Positions 8,603-18,163 are shown, numbered from the stretch's first letter. The stretch: 64,000 bases of DNA from Blastomonas sp. (GCF_030373265.1 NZ_JAUCZC010000016.1:34840-98839); one strand, 5' to 3'. Numbers and translations are program-made. The notes: generated from the letters alone by a model not told the origin.

Positions 8603-9193
8603 ATGGTTTTGGGGATCCGAGCAGGGCTGGTGCTTGCCGCTGCGGCACTGGGCACGGTGGCCACCGCGCAGGGCTGGCAGGATACCATCACTGCCAGCGA
8701 TGCAGAGCGGCTCAAGCAGCGCGACACCGCGTTCGCCGCGGCGCTGGCCGAGGTGCGCGCGTCCGAATATGCTGGCGAACTCGCCAAGGACGGTTTGCTC
8801 TACGATCCGAAAAAGCGTCTCGAGACGCCGCTGCCCCCCGAGGGACGCTATCGGTGCGCCACCCACAAATTGGGCGGGAAATATCTGGCGTTCATCGCCT
8901 ATCCCGATTTTGTCTGTGCGGTTTACGGCAGCGGGGCGACCCGGCAGTTCGTCAAGCTCACCGGCTCGCAGCGCCCGGTTGGTTTCATTCACGCCGATAG
9001 TAAGCGCGGAGGGGTGTTCCTGGGTTCGCTGATGCTGGGCGATGACGAGACCCTGGTGCCGTATGGGCAGGACAAGGAGCGTGACATGGCCGGCACCGTC
9101 GAGCGCATCGGCGAGGACCGCTGGCGGATCGTGTTTCCCAACCCTTATTATGAATCGACGCTCGACATCATCGATCTCCGCCCACTGAAGTGA
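8603..9193 (+). CDS. Secreted DUF4893-like protein
   Basis: A 196-residue protein with an N-terminal signal peptide (hydrophobic GLVLAAAALGTVATAQG, cleavage near residue 22). The mature part contains RYRCATHKLGG and a cysteine in DFVCAVYG that may pair, followed by alternating strands, and it ends in DIIDLRPLK. This pattern matches DUF4893 proteins, which are common in sphingomonads and have no known function. GGAG at 8592-8595 supports ATG 8603 over GTG 8597. It follows the patatin gene by 34 bp, so the two may be co-transcribed. Confidence 0.7.
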   Translation: MVLGIRAGLVLAAAALGTVATAQGWQDTITASDAERLKQRDTAFAAALAEVRASEYAGELAKDGLLYDPKKRLETPLPPEGRYRCATHKLGGKYLAFIAYPDFVCAVYGSGATRQFVKLTGSQRPVGFIHADSKRGGVFLGSLMLGDDETLVPYGQDKERDMAGTVERIGEDRWRIVFPNPYYESTLDIIDLRPLK

Positions 9194-9219
9194 GGCGCGA
9201 CGGGTGAGGTGCGCATCTT

Positions 9220-9304
9220 CGTCATCCCCCGGGCACGCCGGGGGGCCCGCTTGCGCGCAACCCCGGCCACAACGAGCGGTATTCCCGCGGACGCGGAAAT
9301 GACG
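9220..9304. repeat. Intergenic palindrome with CGTCAT/ATGACG ends
   Basis: Between two rightward genes lies an element bounded by CGTCAT (9220-9225) and ATGACG (9299-9304). It contains the GC hairpin CCCCCGGGCACGCCGGGGG and a second arm with TTCCCGCGGACGCGGAAA. Elements with terminal GTCAT and a CCCCG-rich hairpin are common between sphingomonad genes. It could terminate transcription after the DUF4893 gene. No gene is seen in 9194-9376. Confidence 0.65.
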
Positions 9305-9376
9305 GTCCAAATTCGATTGGCGTAATGCGATCAAGGCGTTAGCCTGCGGCTCAAACATATGTCTGGGGAGACACTT

Positions 9377-10717
9377 ATGCCGGTCGCATCGTTTGTAACG
9401 CGCGCGTTTGCCGCATCCGTTCTGGCGCTGGCAGCCGCCATGCCCGCGCAGGCGCAGGACACCATCCGCGCCGATATCGCTGCGGACATGCCCGGCCTGA
9501 TGGAAATCTATCGCGATCTGCACGCCAATCCGGAGCTGAGCTTTCAGGAGGTCAAGACCGCAGCCAAGCTTGCCGCCGAGGCGCGCAGCCTGGGCTTTGA
9601 GGTGACCGAAGGCGTCGGCAGGACCGGCGTGGTCGCGGTGATGAAGAACGGTCCCGGTCCGGTGGTGATGCTTCGCGCCGACATGGATGGGCTGCCCGTG
9701 GTCGAGCAGACCGGGCTTCCCTTTGCCAGCAAGGTGCGCGCGATGAGCCCCGCGGGGATTGAGACCGGGGTGATGCACGCCTGCGGGCATGACACGCATA
9801 TGACCGGCTGGGTCGCCACCGCGCGGCAGTTGGTCAAGCGCAAGGCCGAATGGTCGGGCACCTTGGTGATGATCCTGCAGCCAGCCGAAGAGATCGGCTC
9901 GGGCGCGCTGGCGATGCTCGAGGATGGGCTCTACACGCGCTTTCCCAAGCCCGAATACGTGCTCGGCTTCCATGATGCCGCGCAGGCACCCGCCGGTTTC
10001 ATCGGCTACACCCCCGGTTTCGCGCTCGCCAATGTCGACAGCGTCGATATCAAGGTGAAAGGGCTGGGAGGGCACGGTGCCTATCCACAATCGACCAAGG
10101 ACCCGATCGTGCTCGGCGCGCGGATCGTCACCACGCTGCAGACTTTGATCAGCCGTGAGCTTGATCCGCAGGATGCCGCGGTGGTCACCGTCGGCAGTTT
10201 CCAGGCGGGGGCCAAGCACAACATCATCTCCGACGAGGCGAAGCTGCTGCTGACGGTGCGCAGCTATTCGGACGAGACGCGCGAGAAAATCCTCAACGGC
10301 ATCAAGCGCGTGGCCAAAGGCGAGGCGATTGCCGCGGGCATGCCCGAAGACCGGATGCCCGAGGTGACGATGAGCGACACCTTCACGCCTGCGGTCTACA
10401 ACAGCCCGGATTTCACCCGCGAGACCGCCGAGATGCTCAAGGCCCGGTTCGGCGAGCAGCGGGTCGCGCAGGTGCCGCCGTCGATGGGTGGCGAGGATTT
10501 CAGCCGCTTCTACCGCGCCGATCCCGACAACATCACCAGCCTGATCTTTTGGGTCGGCGGGGTGCCGCTGGCCGAATACAACAAGGCCAAGAAGGAGGGC
10601 GCCGAAATGCCCTCGCTGCACAGCCCGTTCTGGGCACCCGAGGCCGATACCGTGATCGCCACAGCCGCCGAGGCGATGACCGCGATGACGCTCAAGCTGA
10701 TGGCGAAGTCGCCCTGA
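9377..10717 (+). CDS. Secreted M20 family amidohydrolase/metallopeptidase
   Basis: A 446-residue M20D-type hydrolase (hippurate/N-acyl amino acid amidohydrolase-like). A signal peptide (VTRAFAASVLALAAAMPAQA) indicates export. The metal-binding blocks are intact: LRADMDGLPV, HACGHDTHM and QPAEEIGSG, with a C-terminal His region near MPSLHSPFWAPE. The insertion domain has the GLGGHGAYPQ dimerisation motif. ATG 9377 is preceded by GGGGAG 6 nt upstream; ATG 9359 is in frame but lacks such a site. The natural substrate (N-acyl amino acids or peptides) is an inference. Confidence 0.88.
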   Translation: MPVASFVTRAFAASVLALAAAMPAQAQDTIRADIAADMPGLMEIYRDLHANPELSFQEVKTAAKLAAEARSLGFEVTEGVGRTGVVAVMKNGPGPVVMLRADMDGLPVVEQTGLPFASKVRAMSPAGIETGVMHACGHDTHMTGWVATARQLVKRKAEWSGTLVMILQPAEEIGSGALAMLEDGLYTRFPKPEYVLGFHDAAQAPAGFIGYTPGFALANVDSVDIKVKGLGGHGAYPQSTKDPIVLGARIVTTLQTLISRELDPQDAAVVTVGSFQAGAKHNIISDEAKLLLTVRSYSDETREKILNGIKRVAKGEAIAAGMPEDRMPEVTMSDTFTPAVYNSPDFTRETAEMLKARFGEQRVAQVPPSMGGEDFSRFYRADPDNITSLIFWVGGVPLAEYNKAKKEGAEMPSLHSPFWAPEADTVIATAAEAMTAMTLKLMAKSP

Positions 10718-10729
10718 AAAAGCCGGGCG

Positions 10730-11548
10730 TCAGATCAGCTGCGGCTGGCGCTCGGTAGCCCGGCTGCCGACGCCGGGGAGGTTGAGCGCCGAGACCATTT
10801 CGCGCAGTTCCTGCCGGGCGATGATGTGGCTGGTGCCGAGATCGGCGAGATGGCCCTTGTCGAGCAAGGTCAGCCCCGAGGGGAACAGTTCGCGATAGAC
10901 AACGCGCTCTGACAGTCCCTGGACATAGCGGAAGCCGACGCGCTTGGAGAGTTCGGCGAGCGCGGCATCGAGCCTGCGCTTGTTGCGGGCATCGGTCTGC
11001 TGGGTGCGGTTGCGCAGCACCACCCAGTCGATCTCGATCCCGTCGGTCTTGGCGCGCGCCTTGCGTGCCTCCCAGATCAGTTCGGCATAGAAGCTCAGGC
11101 GGCGGACCTTGAAGTTTTCCGGATCGACCTGGCCGATCAGATCGAAATCGACGAAGCTGTCGTTGAGTGGGGTGACCAAGGTATCGGCGCGGGTGGCGAC
11201 GAAACGCGCGAACTTGTCATCACGGCCCGGCGTATCATAGACCAGAAAGTCGCAGTCCTCGCTCATCTTGACGACCATCTGCTCGAGCCGAGCCTGGCTT
11301 TCTTCCTGATACACTTCGAACCGGGGGGTCGGCAGGGTGATGCCGCGCCGTTCCTGTGTTGCCACACGGTTTTCCAGATAGCGGTGCAATGTGCGCTGGC
11401 GCGGATCGAGATCGATCGCGCCGACGCGAAAGCCGAGATACGACAGAGCCACCGCGACATGGACCGCGCTGGTGGATTTGCCGGTGCCGCCCTTCTCGTT
11501 GGCAAACACGATATGGTGCGGGGACGCCTTGCGCGTCGTCATGTCCAT
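10730..11548 (-). CDS. mipZ: Division-plane positioning ATPase MipZ
   Basis: ParA/MinD-superfamily ATPase. In Caulobacter, MipZ forms a gradient from the chromosome poles and inhibits FtsZ assembly away from mid-cell. The 272 residues carry the deviant Walker [13 protein letters not shown] (Lys19 and Lys24), the switch region [17 protein letters not shown], Walker B-like [11 protein letters not shown], and the MipZ-typical stretches [14 protein letters not shown] and WVVLRNR. It is divergent from panC with 113 bp between. Its partner ParB is not in the window. Finding MipZ rather than MinCDE supports an alphaproteobacterial host. Confidence 0.93.
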   Translation of the reverse strand: MDMTTRKASPHHIVFANEKGGTGKSTSAVHVAVALSYLGFRVGAIDLDPRQRTLHRYLENRVATQERRGITLPTPRFEVYQEESQARLEQMVVKMSEDCDFLVYDTPGRDDKFARFVATRADTLVTPLNDSFVDFDLIGQVDPENFKVRRLSFYAELIWEARKARAKTDGIEIDWVVLRNRTQQTDARNKRRLDAALAELSKRVGFRYVQGLSERVVYRELFPSGLTLLDKGHLADLGTSHIIARQELREMVSALNLPGVGSRATERQPQLI

Positions 11549-11661
11549 GGTTTTCAGCCCCTTCCAGCAGGCCGACGAATGTGCCAGTGCTGCCTAGTGA
11601 ATCGCGTGCGGGCACGACCCGTACCCCATTGCGGCAGTTCCCTATCGGAGGCTTTACCAAG

Positions 11662-12507
11662 GTGCAAATCATACGTCGGCTAGACAGGTTGAGGTCTGCG
11701 GTTTCGCTGCTGAGGCGGCAGGGCGGCGAGGTGGCTCTGGTGCCCACCATGGGGGCGCTGCACAGCGGGCACATGCAGCTTGTCCGAGAGGCCCGGCAGC
11801 GCGCCGACCATGTGGTCGCGTCGATTTTCGTCAACCCCAAGCAGTTCGGCGCAAACGAGGATCTGGACGCCTATCCGCGACAGGAAGACGCGGACGCTGC
11901 AATGCTCAGCGAGGCTGGCGTGGCAATCCTGTGGGCACCCGATGTCGATCAGGTCTATCCGGCAGGCTTTGCTACCAACGTCAGCGTCACCGGGGTCAGC
12001 GAGGGCCTGTGCGGTGCGGCGCGGCCCGGTCATTTCGATGGCGTCGCGACCGTCGTTGCCAAGCTTTTCAACCAGGTTCAGCCCGATATGGCGCTGTTCG
12101 GCGAGAAGGATTACCAGCAGCTCGCCGTCATCCGCGCGATGGCGCGAGATTTGAACTTCGGGCTCGACATTATCGGTGTGCCGACGGTGCGCGATGTCGA
12201 TGGGCTGGCGCTGTCATCGCGCAACGCCTATCTGAGCGCCGAGCAGCGCGCTGCCGCCGCGATGCTGCCACGCGCGATGCAGGCGGGGATCGCGGTGATC
12301 GAGGCGGGTGGTCCGGTGAGGGAGGCAACCAGCGGCATCGAGCAGGCGCTGCTGGCAGCCGGGTTCGGCTCGGTCGATTATGTCACGCTGGCCGATGCGG
12401 CGACGCTTGAGCGGATGGACGCTGCCGACCGTCCGGCGCGGCTGCTGGTCGCAGCGCGCATCGGCGGAACTCGGCTGATCGATAATATGCCCGTAAACGC
12501 AAGCTAA
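11662..12507 (+). CDS. panC: Pantothenate synthetase
   Basis: Joins pantoate and beta-alanine with ATP to make pantothenate for coenzyme A. The 281-residue length is standard. Motifs: [13 protein letters not shown] (the HIGH-like signature), [37 protein letters not shown] and the KMSKS-equivalent LSSRN. The start is GTG 11662 ([10 protein letters not shown] aligns with the usual N-terminus), with CGGAGG at 11646-11651 about 10 nt upstream; the longer in-frame extension reads as antisense to mipZ. No panB is adjacent. Confidence 0.95.
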   Translation: MQIIRRLDRLRSAVSLLRRQGGEVALVPTMGALHSGHMQLVREARQRADHVVASIFVNPKQFGANEDLDAYPRQEDADAAMLSEAGVAILWAPDVDQVYPAGFATNVSVTGVSEGLCGAARPGHFDGVATVVAKLFNQVQPDMALFGEKDYQQLAVIRAMARDLNFGLDIIGVPTVRDVDGLALSSRNAYLSAEQRAAAAMLPRAMQAGIAVIEAGGPVREATSGIEQALLAAGFGSVDYVTLADAATLERMDAADRPARLLVAARIGGTRLIDNMPVNAS

Positions 12508-12537
12508 TGTAAAACTTCTGGCATGGTTACTGCCGAA

Positions 12538-12552
12538 TTAACCTTTTCTTCA
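12538..12552. promoter_or_regulatory. Possible CtrA-like site
   Basis: TTAA, 7 bp, then TTCA, about 60 bp upstream of the Sel1-like gene. This is one mismatch from the TTAA-N7-TTAA consensus of the cell-cycle regulator CtrA. Such near-matches occur by chance, so support is weak. Confidence 0.2.
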
Positions 12553-12613
12553 CCACATTTTCCCAAGCTCGCCCCTGTCGGATCAACCGGCCATGCAAAG
12601 AGGGGCATGAGTG

Positions 12614-12910
12614 ATGGCTAACAGTCTGAAGTCCGCGACGTTTCTGATGGAGAGCAAGCTCGCTGCGGCAGCGCGCGGCGACATCAACGCCTATTTCGAT
12701 CTGGGAGTGGCATTTTCCACCGGGGGACACGGCGTGAATGTCGATCTGATCGAAGCGCACAAATGGTTCAACCTCGCCGCGGTCAAGGGGCATGAGGAAA
12801 GCCAGCTGTGCCGCGCGGAAATCTCCGAGGAAATGACCGCACGCCAGATCGCCGAAGCCCAGCGCGAAGCCCGCGCCTGGCTCCAGCAGATCGCAGCGCG
12901 CGCCGCCTGA
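12614..12910 (+). CDS. Small Sel1-like repeat protein
   Basis: A 98-residue soluble helical protein. Residues about 24-60 (DINAYFDLGVAFSTGG...DLIEAHKWFNLAAVKGHEES) match one Sel1/TPR-like repeat, including the EAHKWFNLAA signature, flanked by further helices. Single-repeat Sel1 proteins usually serve as interaction adaptors, but no partner is evident. ATG 12614 is preferred, with GAGGGG about 8 nt upstream. It stands alone after panC and converges with the S9 peptidase gene 3 bp away. Confidence 0.75.
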   Translation: MANSLKSATFLMESKLAAAARGDINAYFDLGVAFSTGGHGVNVDLIEAHKWFNLAAVKGHEESQLCRAEISEEMTARQIAEAQREARAWLQQIAARAA

Positions 12911-12913
12911 GTC

Positions 12914-14974
12914 TTACTGCGCTGCCGGTTTGCGGTAGCGTTCGAACCAGGCGATGATCGCCGACGCCTTGGCCGCGCTTTGCGAAGGCCGCGCCGCGAT
13001 GCCGCCATGGCTGGCGCCTGGAACCTTGACCAAAGCCGTCGGCACGCCGACCAGCTTGAGCGCGGTATAGTACTGCTCGGATTCGCTGACCGGGGTGCGA
13101 TAATCCTCGCTGCCGACCACCACCAAAGTCGGCGTCTTCACATTGCCGACCAGCGACAGCGGCGAGCGCGCCCAATAGCTCGCCTGATCCTCCCACGGCA
13201 TTTTCCCGAACCAGTATTTCGCGAAGAACGCCGGGCCATCGGCGGTCAGCGCCTGGCTGGTCCAGTTGATCACCGGCTTTTGCGTCGCGGCCGCCTTGAA
13301 GCGGTCGGTCTTGCCGACGATCCAGCTGGTCAGCACGCCTCCACCCGATCCACCAGTGACGAACAGCTGCTCGGGATCAGCCACACCGTCGGCAATCGCC
13401 TTGTCGACCATCGCGATCAGATCGTCATAGTCGTTGCCCGGATAGGCATGGTGGATAAGGTTTGCGAACTCAGCACCGTAACTGGTTGATCCGCGAGGGT
13501 TCACTGACAGCACCGCATAGCCCGATGCGGCATAGAGCTGGTTGTCGGTCGAAAAATGGGGGCCATAAGCGGCAAACGGTCCGCCATGGATTTCGAGCAC
13601 CAAAGGCACCCGCATGCCAGGCACGTGACCCGGCGGCAGCGTCAGCCAGCCTTCGACTTCCCGGCCATCGAAGGTCGAGGCGGTGGTCATCTTGCGCACC
13701 TCGCCGAGCCGCTTGCTCGCCATCAGCGACTGGTTGAACCGTGTCAGCGTGCGGGTCTTGCCGCCGCTCGCCAGCATGACATCGGCAGGTTTGGTGGCAT
13801 TGCCGCCCGAATAGGCGATCGCACCGTTTCTTGCGATGCTGAACGATCCGCCCGCATAGGGCCGGTCGAGCGCCGGGCCGGTCAGGCCGCGCACGATCTC
13901 GCGCACCGATCCATCCATGCCGATCCGCGCGACGAGGGTTTCGCCATGGTCGTCATATTGCGCGATCAGTGCCTGGCCATCGGGTGCCCACACCAGGGTG
14001 TCGATGCTGCGGTCGAGCGCGGGCGCGACCGCGCGTTTGCCCGATCCGTCGCGGTTCATCACATAGGCCTGGGCGTTGTGATAGCCGAGCAGCTGGTCGT
14101 CGAAGCCGAGATAAGCGATCCTGCTGCCATCGGGCGATACCACCGGCGATGCGTCGGGCCCATCGCGGTCGGTGAGCGCGGTGATGGCACCGGTGGCGAT
14201 GTCGAGCGCGTAAATCTCTGCATCGACCGGATCGTTTTCCCAGTCGGGCGAGCGGTTGCCCGAGAAGTACAGCGTCTGCCCGTCGCGGCTCCAGGTCAGC
14301 CCGCCCCCGTCATGATACTCGCCGAAGCTGAGCTGGCGCGGTGCGCCGCCGGTCGCGGGGACGACGAAGATCTTGTCGAAGCCGGGCTTGATATAGCCCG
14401 CGCCATCGGCACGATAGGAGAGCAGGTCATAGGTTTCGAGCGGCGCTGCCCAGGTCGCTCCCTCGGGCTTGTCGGGCGCCTTGCCCAGCTTCGGGCCTTC
14501 GGCGGGCACGAACATGGTGTAGGCTATCTGATTGCCATCAGGGGACCAGGCGATGTTGCCCGGGCTTTGCGGCAGACCCGTGATCCGCACGGCTTCGCCC
14601 GAGGCCATCCAGCGCACGAACAATTGCGGCGCACCGCCTTCTGCCGTCGAGACATAAGCAAGGCGCTTGCCGTCGGGCGACCATCGCGGCTGGCTGTGGC
14701 TGCCGGGCCCTGCGGCAACCGGGGTCAGCTCGCCGGTGGCAGTATCCACCAGCCAGATCGACGAGACCGCCTTGTCCGCCATGATGTCGTTGGCGCGTCG
14801 GACGAACGCGATCTTGCCGCTATCGGGTGCGATCTGCGGATCAGCGGCAACCTCGAGCGAGAACAGGTCCTGGCCGGTCAGCCTGCTGTCGGGCGCAGTC
14901 TGCGCGACCTGTGCCATGAGGGCGGTGGGGCTGGCGAAGGCAAGCAACAGGGCGGCAAGACGAAGGGTGCGCAT
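12914..14974 (-). CDS. Secreted S9 family prolyl oligopeptidase-like peptidase
   Basis: A 686-residue acylaminoacyl-peptidase/DPP-like enzyme. A signal peptide (LAALLLAFASPTALMAQ) precedes a beta-propeller whose WD40-like blades repeat motifs such as RWSPDGKRLAY and AWSPDGNQIAY. The C-terminal alpha/beta hydrolase domain (about 430-686) has HGGPFAAYG, the nucleophile elbow GGSGGG, the acid in GSEDYRTPVSESEQ and the catalytic His in GASHGG, so the triad is complete. It is probably periplasmic and trims peptides. It starts 80 bp downstream of the leftward GNAT-like gene. Confidence 0.9.
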   Translation of the reverse strand: MRTLRLAALLLAFASPTALMAQVAQTAPDSRLTGQDLFSLEVAADPQIAPDSGKIAFVRRANDIMADKAVSSIWLVDTATGELTPVAAGPGSHSQPRWSPDGKRLAYVSTAEGGAPQLFVRWMASGEAVRITGLPQSPGNIAWSPDGNQIAYTMFVPAEGPKLGKAPDKPEGATWAAPLETYDLLSYRADGAGYIKPGFDKIFVVPATGGAPRQLSFGEYHDGGGLTWSRDGQTLYFSGNRSPDWENDPVDAEIYALDIATGAITALTDRDGPDASPVVSPDGSRIAYLGFDDQLLGYHNAQAYVMNRDGSGKRAVAPALDRSIDTLVWAPDGQALIAQYDDHGETLVARIGMDGSVREIVRGLTGPALDRPYAGGSFSIARNGAIAYSGGNATKPADVMLASGGKTRTLTRFNQSLMASKRLGEVRKMTTASTFDGREVEGWLTLPPGHVPGMRVPLVLEIHGGPFAAYGPHFSTDNQLYAASGYAVLSVNPRGSTSYGAEFANLIHHAYPGNDYDDLIAMVDKAIADGVADPEQLFVTGGSGGGVLTSWIVGKTDRFKAAATQKPVINWTSQALTADGPAFFAKYWFGKMPWEDQASYWARSPLSLVGNVKTPTLVVVGSEDYRTPVSESEQYYTALKLVGVPTALVKVPGASHGGIAARPSQSAAKASAIIAWFERYRKPAAQ

Positions 14975-15054
14975 GGGGCGAAGGCTTTCTGCAGGAAGGT
15001 CAGGAGCTTAGGCAGGTGTTGCTGGTGCGATGGTGCGCTGCCCGCGCGCCAGCG

Positions 15055-16203
15055 TCAAGCAGGAGATGGACCGCGCCGGAACGGAAGCATCTCGGTCAGC
15101 ATGTCGCGGTCAGCCTCCACCGCTGCGCGCTCGCGCACGAGGAAATCACCCACAGCGCGGCGAAAGCCCGGATCGGGAATGTAATGCGCCGACCAGGTGA
15201 TCTCGGGCGCATAGCCGCGCGCCATCTTGTGCCCGCCCTGCGCGCCCGCCTCGACACGGGTCAGGCCGCGTGCCAGTGCGGCGTCGATCGCCTGATAATA
15301 GCACAGCTCGAAATGCAGGAACGGCTTGTCGACGGTACAGCCCCAATAGCGGCCATAGAGCGTATCGCTGCCGATAAAGTTGAGCGCGCCGGCGATCGGG
15401 CGCCCTTCGTGCAGCGCCAGGATCAGCAAAATGCGATCGGCCATCGTCTGACCCATCAGGCTGAACGCCTCGCGGGTGAGATAGGGCTGGCCCCATTTGC
15501 GCGCGCCGGTGTCCTGATAGAAGATCCAGAAAGCGTCCCAATGCTCTTCGGTGATCATGTCCCCCGTCAGGTGGACGATTTCGACGCCCTCCTGTGCGTT
15601 GGCCCGCTCCTTGCGCAGGTCCTTGCGCTTGCGCGAGGTCAGCGAGGCCAGGAACCCCTCGAAGTCGCCATAGTCCTCATCGTGCCAGTGGAACTGGGTG
15701 TCGGCACGCAGCAGCCATCCGGCCTGTTCGAACAGCGGCAGTTGCGCAGGCTCGATAAAGGTCGCGTGGACCGAGGACAGGGCGTTCTGCTCGGCAAGGT
15801 TCTGCGCGGCGGTGAGGATCGGCAGCGACCAGACCGGATCGGCGAGCAGGATGCGTGGGCCGGTTGCCGGGGTGAACGGCACCGCGATCTGCAGCTTGGG
15901 ATAATAGCTGCCGCCAGCATTTTCCCAGGCGTGCGCCCAATTGTGGTCGAAGACGTATTCGCCCTGGCTGTGGCTCTTGAGATAGGCCGGCAGCGCGGCG
16001 ACCAGCGCGCCGTCCTCGCCCTTGATCGTGATCGGGGCAGGGGTCCATCCGGTGCCGCGCCCGACGCTGCCCGATTGCTCGAGCAGGCTTAAGAACGCGT
16101 GGGACACGAACGGATTGTCCGGACCTGCCAGAGCATCCCATTGACCAGCATCGAGTGCGGCGATGCTGCGGCCGACCTCTGCGGTGATCGCCCGCTCGTT
16201 CAT
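15055..16203 (-). CDS. FemAB/GNAT-like N-acyltransferase (COG3146 type)
   Basis: A 382-residue cytoplasmic protein resembling the DUF482/COG3146 group, which carries a GNAT fold and is distantly related to FemAB peptidyltransferases. Recognisable parts are WDALAGPDNPFVSHAFL near the start, the LTSRKRKDLRKER helix (about 190-205), RPIAGALNFIGSDTLYGRYWGC, and HFELCYYQAIDAAL...VEAGAQGGHKMARGY near the end. The biochemical substrate of this group is not established. Its ATG overlaps the stop of the glycerophosphodiesterase gene (ATGA), so it belongs to the same leftward operon. Confidence 0.8.
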   Translation of the reverse strand: MNERAITAEVGRSIAALDAGQWDALAGPDNPFVSHAFLSLLEQSGSVGRGTGWTPAPITIKGEDGALVAALPAYLKSHSQGEYVFDHNWAHAWENAGGSYYPKLQIAVPFTPATGPRILLADPVWSLPILTAAQNLAEQNALSSVHATFIEPAQLPLFEQAGWLLRADTQFHWHDEDYGDFEGFLASLTSRKRKDLRKERANAQEGVEIVHLTGDMITEEHWDAFWIFYQDTGARKWGQPYLTREAFSLMGQTMADRILLILALHEGRPIAGALNFIGSDTLYGRYWGCTVDKPFLHFELCYYQAIDAALARGLTRVEAGAQGGHKMARGYAPEITWSAHYIPDPGFRRAVGDFLVRERAAVEADRDMLTEMLPFRRGPSPA

Positions 16204-17000
16204 GCTGGTAGCGCGGAGTCCGGCATGGCTGTCCGTTCGTAGATCGGTGCATCGGCATATGCAGCGGCGATGGCGTGCTGATCGTCGCTGCGCACGGTCC
16301 AGGTCAGCACCGGTAGCCCGCGCGCGCGCTGCGCGCCGGCGAAGCGGCTGGGCAGGTCGCGGATGTCATAGGCCAGAAAATCGGGTTTGGCCTTCCACAG
16401 GTCGCGATGGCGTTGCAGCATGCCCTTCCAGCCGCGGTTGCCTTCCTCGGTGATGACAAGCCCGCGTGTGATGTGCGGTGCCTGCCGCCGGAACCACGCC
16501 GACACGGCCGGGTGGAAGCCCATGATCGCCGCCTTGCCGCCATAGCCTTCTAGCGCGCGGCGCACCGCCAGGCACAGGGGCGCGACGTTGTCACTCTCGG
16601 TCTTGATCTCGATCAGGATCGGCGCGCGCCCGCGCACCACGCCCAGCACCGCGCCAAGCTCGGCAATCGCGCCGTTCTGACCGATCAGGCGGATCTGGGT
16701 CAACTCGGCGGCGGTCTTGCCGTCAACCCGCCCTTGCGCCAGCGTCAGCCGGCTGAGCGAGAAATCGTGGAACACCACCGCGCGGTTGTCGATGCTGCGC
16801 TGGACGTCGCATTCGATGCCATGGCCCGCCGCGATCGCTGCAGCAAAGGCGGGCAGGCCGTTCTCCAGCACCGGCCCGTCCCAGTTGCCATCATGCAGTC
16901 CGCGATGGGCGTAGGGCTGCTCTCCCAGCCAGGCGATGCGGCGGGGGTCGGGCGGCGGCGCCAGCCAGCCGTCAAGCAGGCCGAACGGCAACAATTGCAT
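16200..17000 (-). CDS. Glycerophosphodiester phosphodiesterase
   Basis: GDPD-family TIM-barrel hydrolase that releases glycerol-3-phosphate from glycerophosphodiesters. The 266 residues contain YAHRGLHDG (catalytic His), ENGLPAF, IECDVQ (metal ligands), VVFHD (second His) and ILIEIK, in the usual order. No signal peptide is visible, so it is probably cytoplasmic. The start ATG at 17000 lies inside the 3' end of the RidA gene (29-bp overlap), and the stop overlaps the next gene by ATGA. This suggests translational coupling along the operon. Confidence 0.9.
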   Translation of the reverse strand: MQLLPFGLLDGWLAPPPDPRRIAWLGEQPYAHRGLHDGNWDGPVLENGLPAFAAAIAAGHGIECDVQRSIDNRAVVFHDFSLSRLTLAQGRVDGKTAAELTQIRLIGQNGAIAELGAVLGVVRGRAPILIEIKTESDNVAPLCLAVRRALEGYGGKAAIMGFHPAVSAWFRRQAPHITRGLVITEEGNRGWKGMLQRHRDLWKAKPDFLAYDIRDLPSRFAGAQRARGLPVLTWTVRSDDQHAIAAAYADAPIYERTAMPDSALPA

Positions 17001-17439
17001 CGATTTCCACGGCTGCGCCCAGCGGCAGCACGGGTACGCCGACAGCGCTGCGCGCATGCTGGCCAGCGGGGCCGAAGACCTGCGCCATCAGATCGGAAGC
17101 GCCATTGGCGACCTTGGGCTGGGCGTTGAACTCGGGCGTACTCGCAATGAACGCGCCCAATTTGACGATCCGCTCGACCCGGTCGAGCGAGCCCAGAGCT
17201 GCCTTCATCTGCGCGATCAGCATGATGCCGCATGCGCGTGCCGCGGCTTCTCCGGCTTCGAGCGAAACATTCTCCCCCAGCCGTCCGGTGACCACCTTGC
17301 CGTCGATGAACGGCAGCTGGCCCGAGATGTAGAGCAATCCATTTACTTCCACGGCGGGAACATAGGATGCCACGGGGGCTGCCGGCTGGGGCAGGTCCAG
17401 CCCAATTTCGGCCAGCCTTTTTTCAATGATGTCAGTCAT
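16972..17439 (-). CDS. RidA family protein
   Basis: A 155-residue member of the RidA/YjgF superfamily, whose archetype hydrolyses reactive enamine/imine intermediates. It has the family block GLLYISGQLPFIDGK, the helix ACGIMLIAQMKAALGSLDRV and the C-terminal RSAVGVPVLPLGAAVEIDAI. The strict RidA arginine is represented by HARSAVG, so hydrolytic activity is plausible, though this subgroup (with IEKRLAEIGLDLP at the start) is often uncharacterised. It sits 31 bp after the HAD gene and overlaps the GDPD gene. Confidence 0.88.
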   Translation of the reverse strand: MTDIIEKRLAEIGLDLPQPAAPVASYVPAVEVNGLLYISGQLPFIDGKVVTGRLGENVSLEAGEAAARACGIMLIAQMKAALGSLDRVERIVKLGAFIASTPEFNAQPKVANGASDLMAQVFGPAGQHARSAVGVPVLPLGAAVEIDAIVAVRPA

Positions 17440-17470
17440 ATGCGCATTCTCTCCAATGGGTGGGCCAGCG

Positions 17471-18163
17471 TCAAGCTGCCGCTGCGATGCCGGGGGCAGG
17501 GACGCCCAGCGCAAAACGTTCGAGCACCCAGTCGAGCGCTTCGTGCCAACTGTCGATCCGGGCATGGGCATGGCCGGCGCTGGCGGCACAGGCGATATGC
17601 GGAGCGAGCGCGGTCTCTCCGACCATGTGCAGCCGCCAGACCTCGGGTGCGTGCTCGGCGGCGGATTCGTGGTGCTGCGGCAGATCGTCGACGAAGATCG
17701 CGACCGAGGGGGCATGCTCATCGATGATCCGCTTCAGGGGTTCGCCCTTGGGCCCCTGGTTGCAGACGACGCGATGGTGCACGCCAAAGCGCGCCAGCTG
17801 CTCGCTGCGCGACTGCTGGCGGTGATCATTGAGGTTGGTCAGAACGACGATGTCGGCCTGTTCGCTGATCGCCTGCAGGGCCTCGATCGCGCCCGGGATC
17901 GGCATCTGGCGATGCATTTCGGTGTCGAAGAACGCATTGAGCAAAGGCCAGATATCCCCCGGTTTTACCGCTTCGCGCGTCTTGCGATCGAGCAGCGCCT
18001 TGGCGAAATCGCCGCCGGACATGTCGAACTCGATGTCATGCGCCTCGTCCAGCCATTCGCGGAACGGGGAGACCATATACAGCAGCACCTCGTCGCAATC
18101 GGTGATCAGCAGTGGGCGGGGGGCTCGGGGGGAGGGGGTCATGTCGGGTCCGTTCGGGGTCAT
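17471..18163 (-). CDS. HAD-superfamily hydrolase
   Basis: A 230-residue putative phosphatase. Motif I is LLITDCDEVLLY (nucleophile Asp and second Asp), motif II is VVLTNLN, and the distal motif is VAIFVDDLPQHHES. A Lys in CNQGPKGEPLK could serve as motif III. These are the expected catalytic residues; the cap region is about 30-90. The ATG at 18163 overlaps the stop of the upstream DUF3572 gene (ATGA); a second in-frame ATG at 18142 is possible. The substrate is unknown. Confidence 0.8.
   Translation of the reverse strand: MTPNGPDMTPSPRAPRPLLITDCDEVLLYMVSPFREWLDEAHDIEFDMSGGDFAKALLDRKTREAVKPGDIWPLLNAFFDTEMHRQMPIPGAIEALQAISEQADIVVLTNLNDHRQQSRSEQLARFGVHHRVVCNQGPKGEPLKRIIDEHAPSVAIFVDDLPQHHESAAEHAPEVWRLHMVGETALAPHIACAASAGHAHARIDSWHEALDWVLERFALGVPAPGIAAAA

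Noticed and set aside
8522..10621. 699-codon minus-strand frame across the DUF4893 and M20 genes
   Set aside because: It covers two clear plus-strand genes and an intergenic palindrome, has no recognisable domain, and shows shadow composition.
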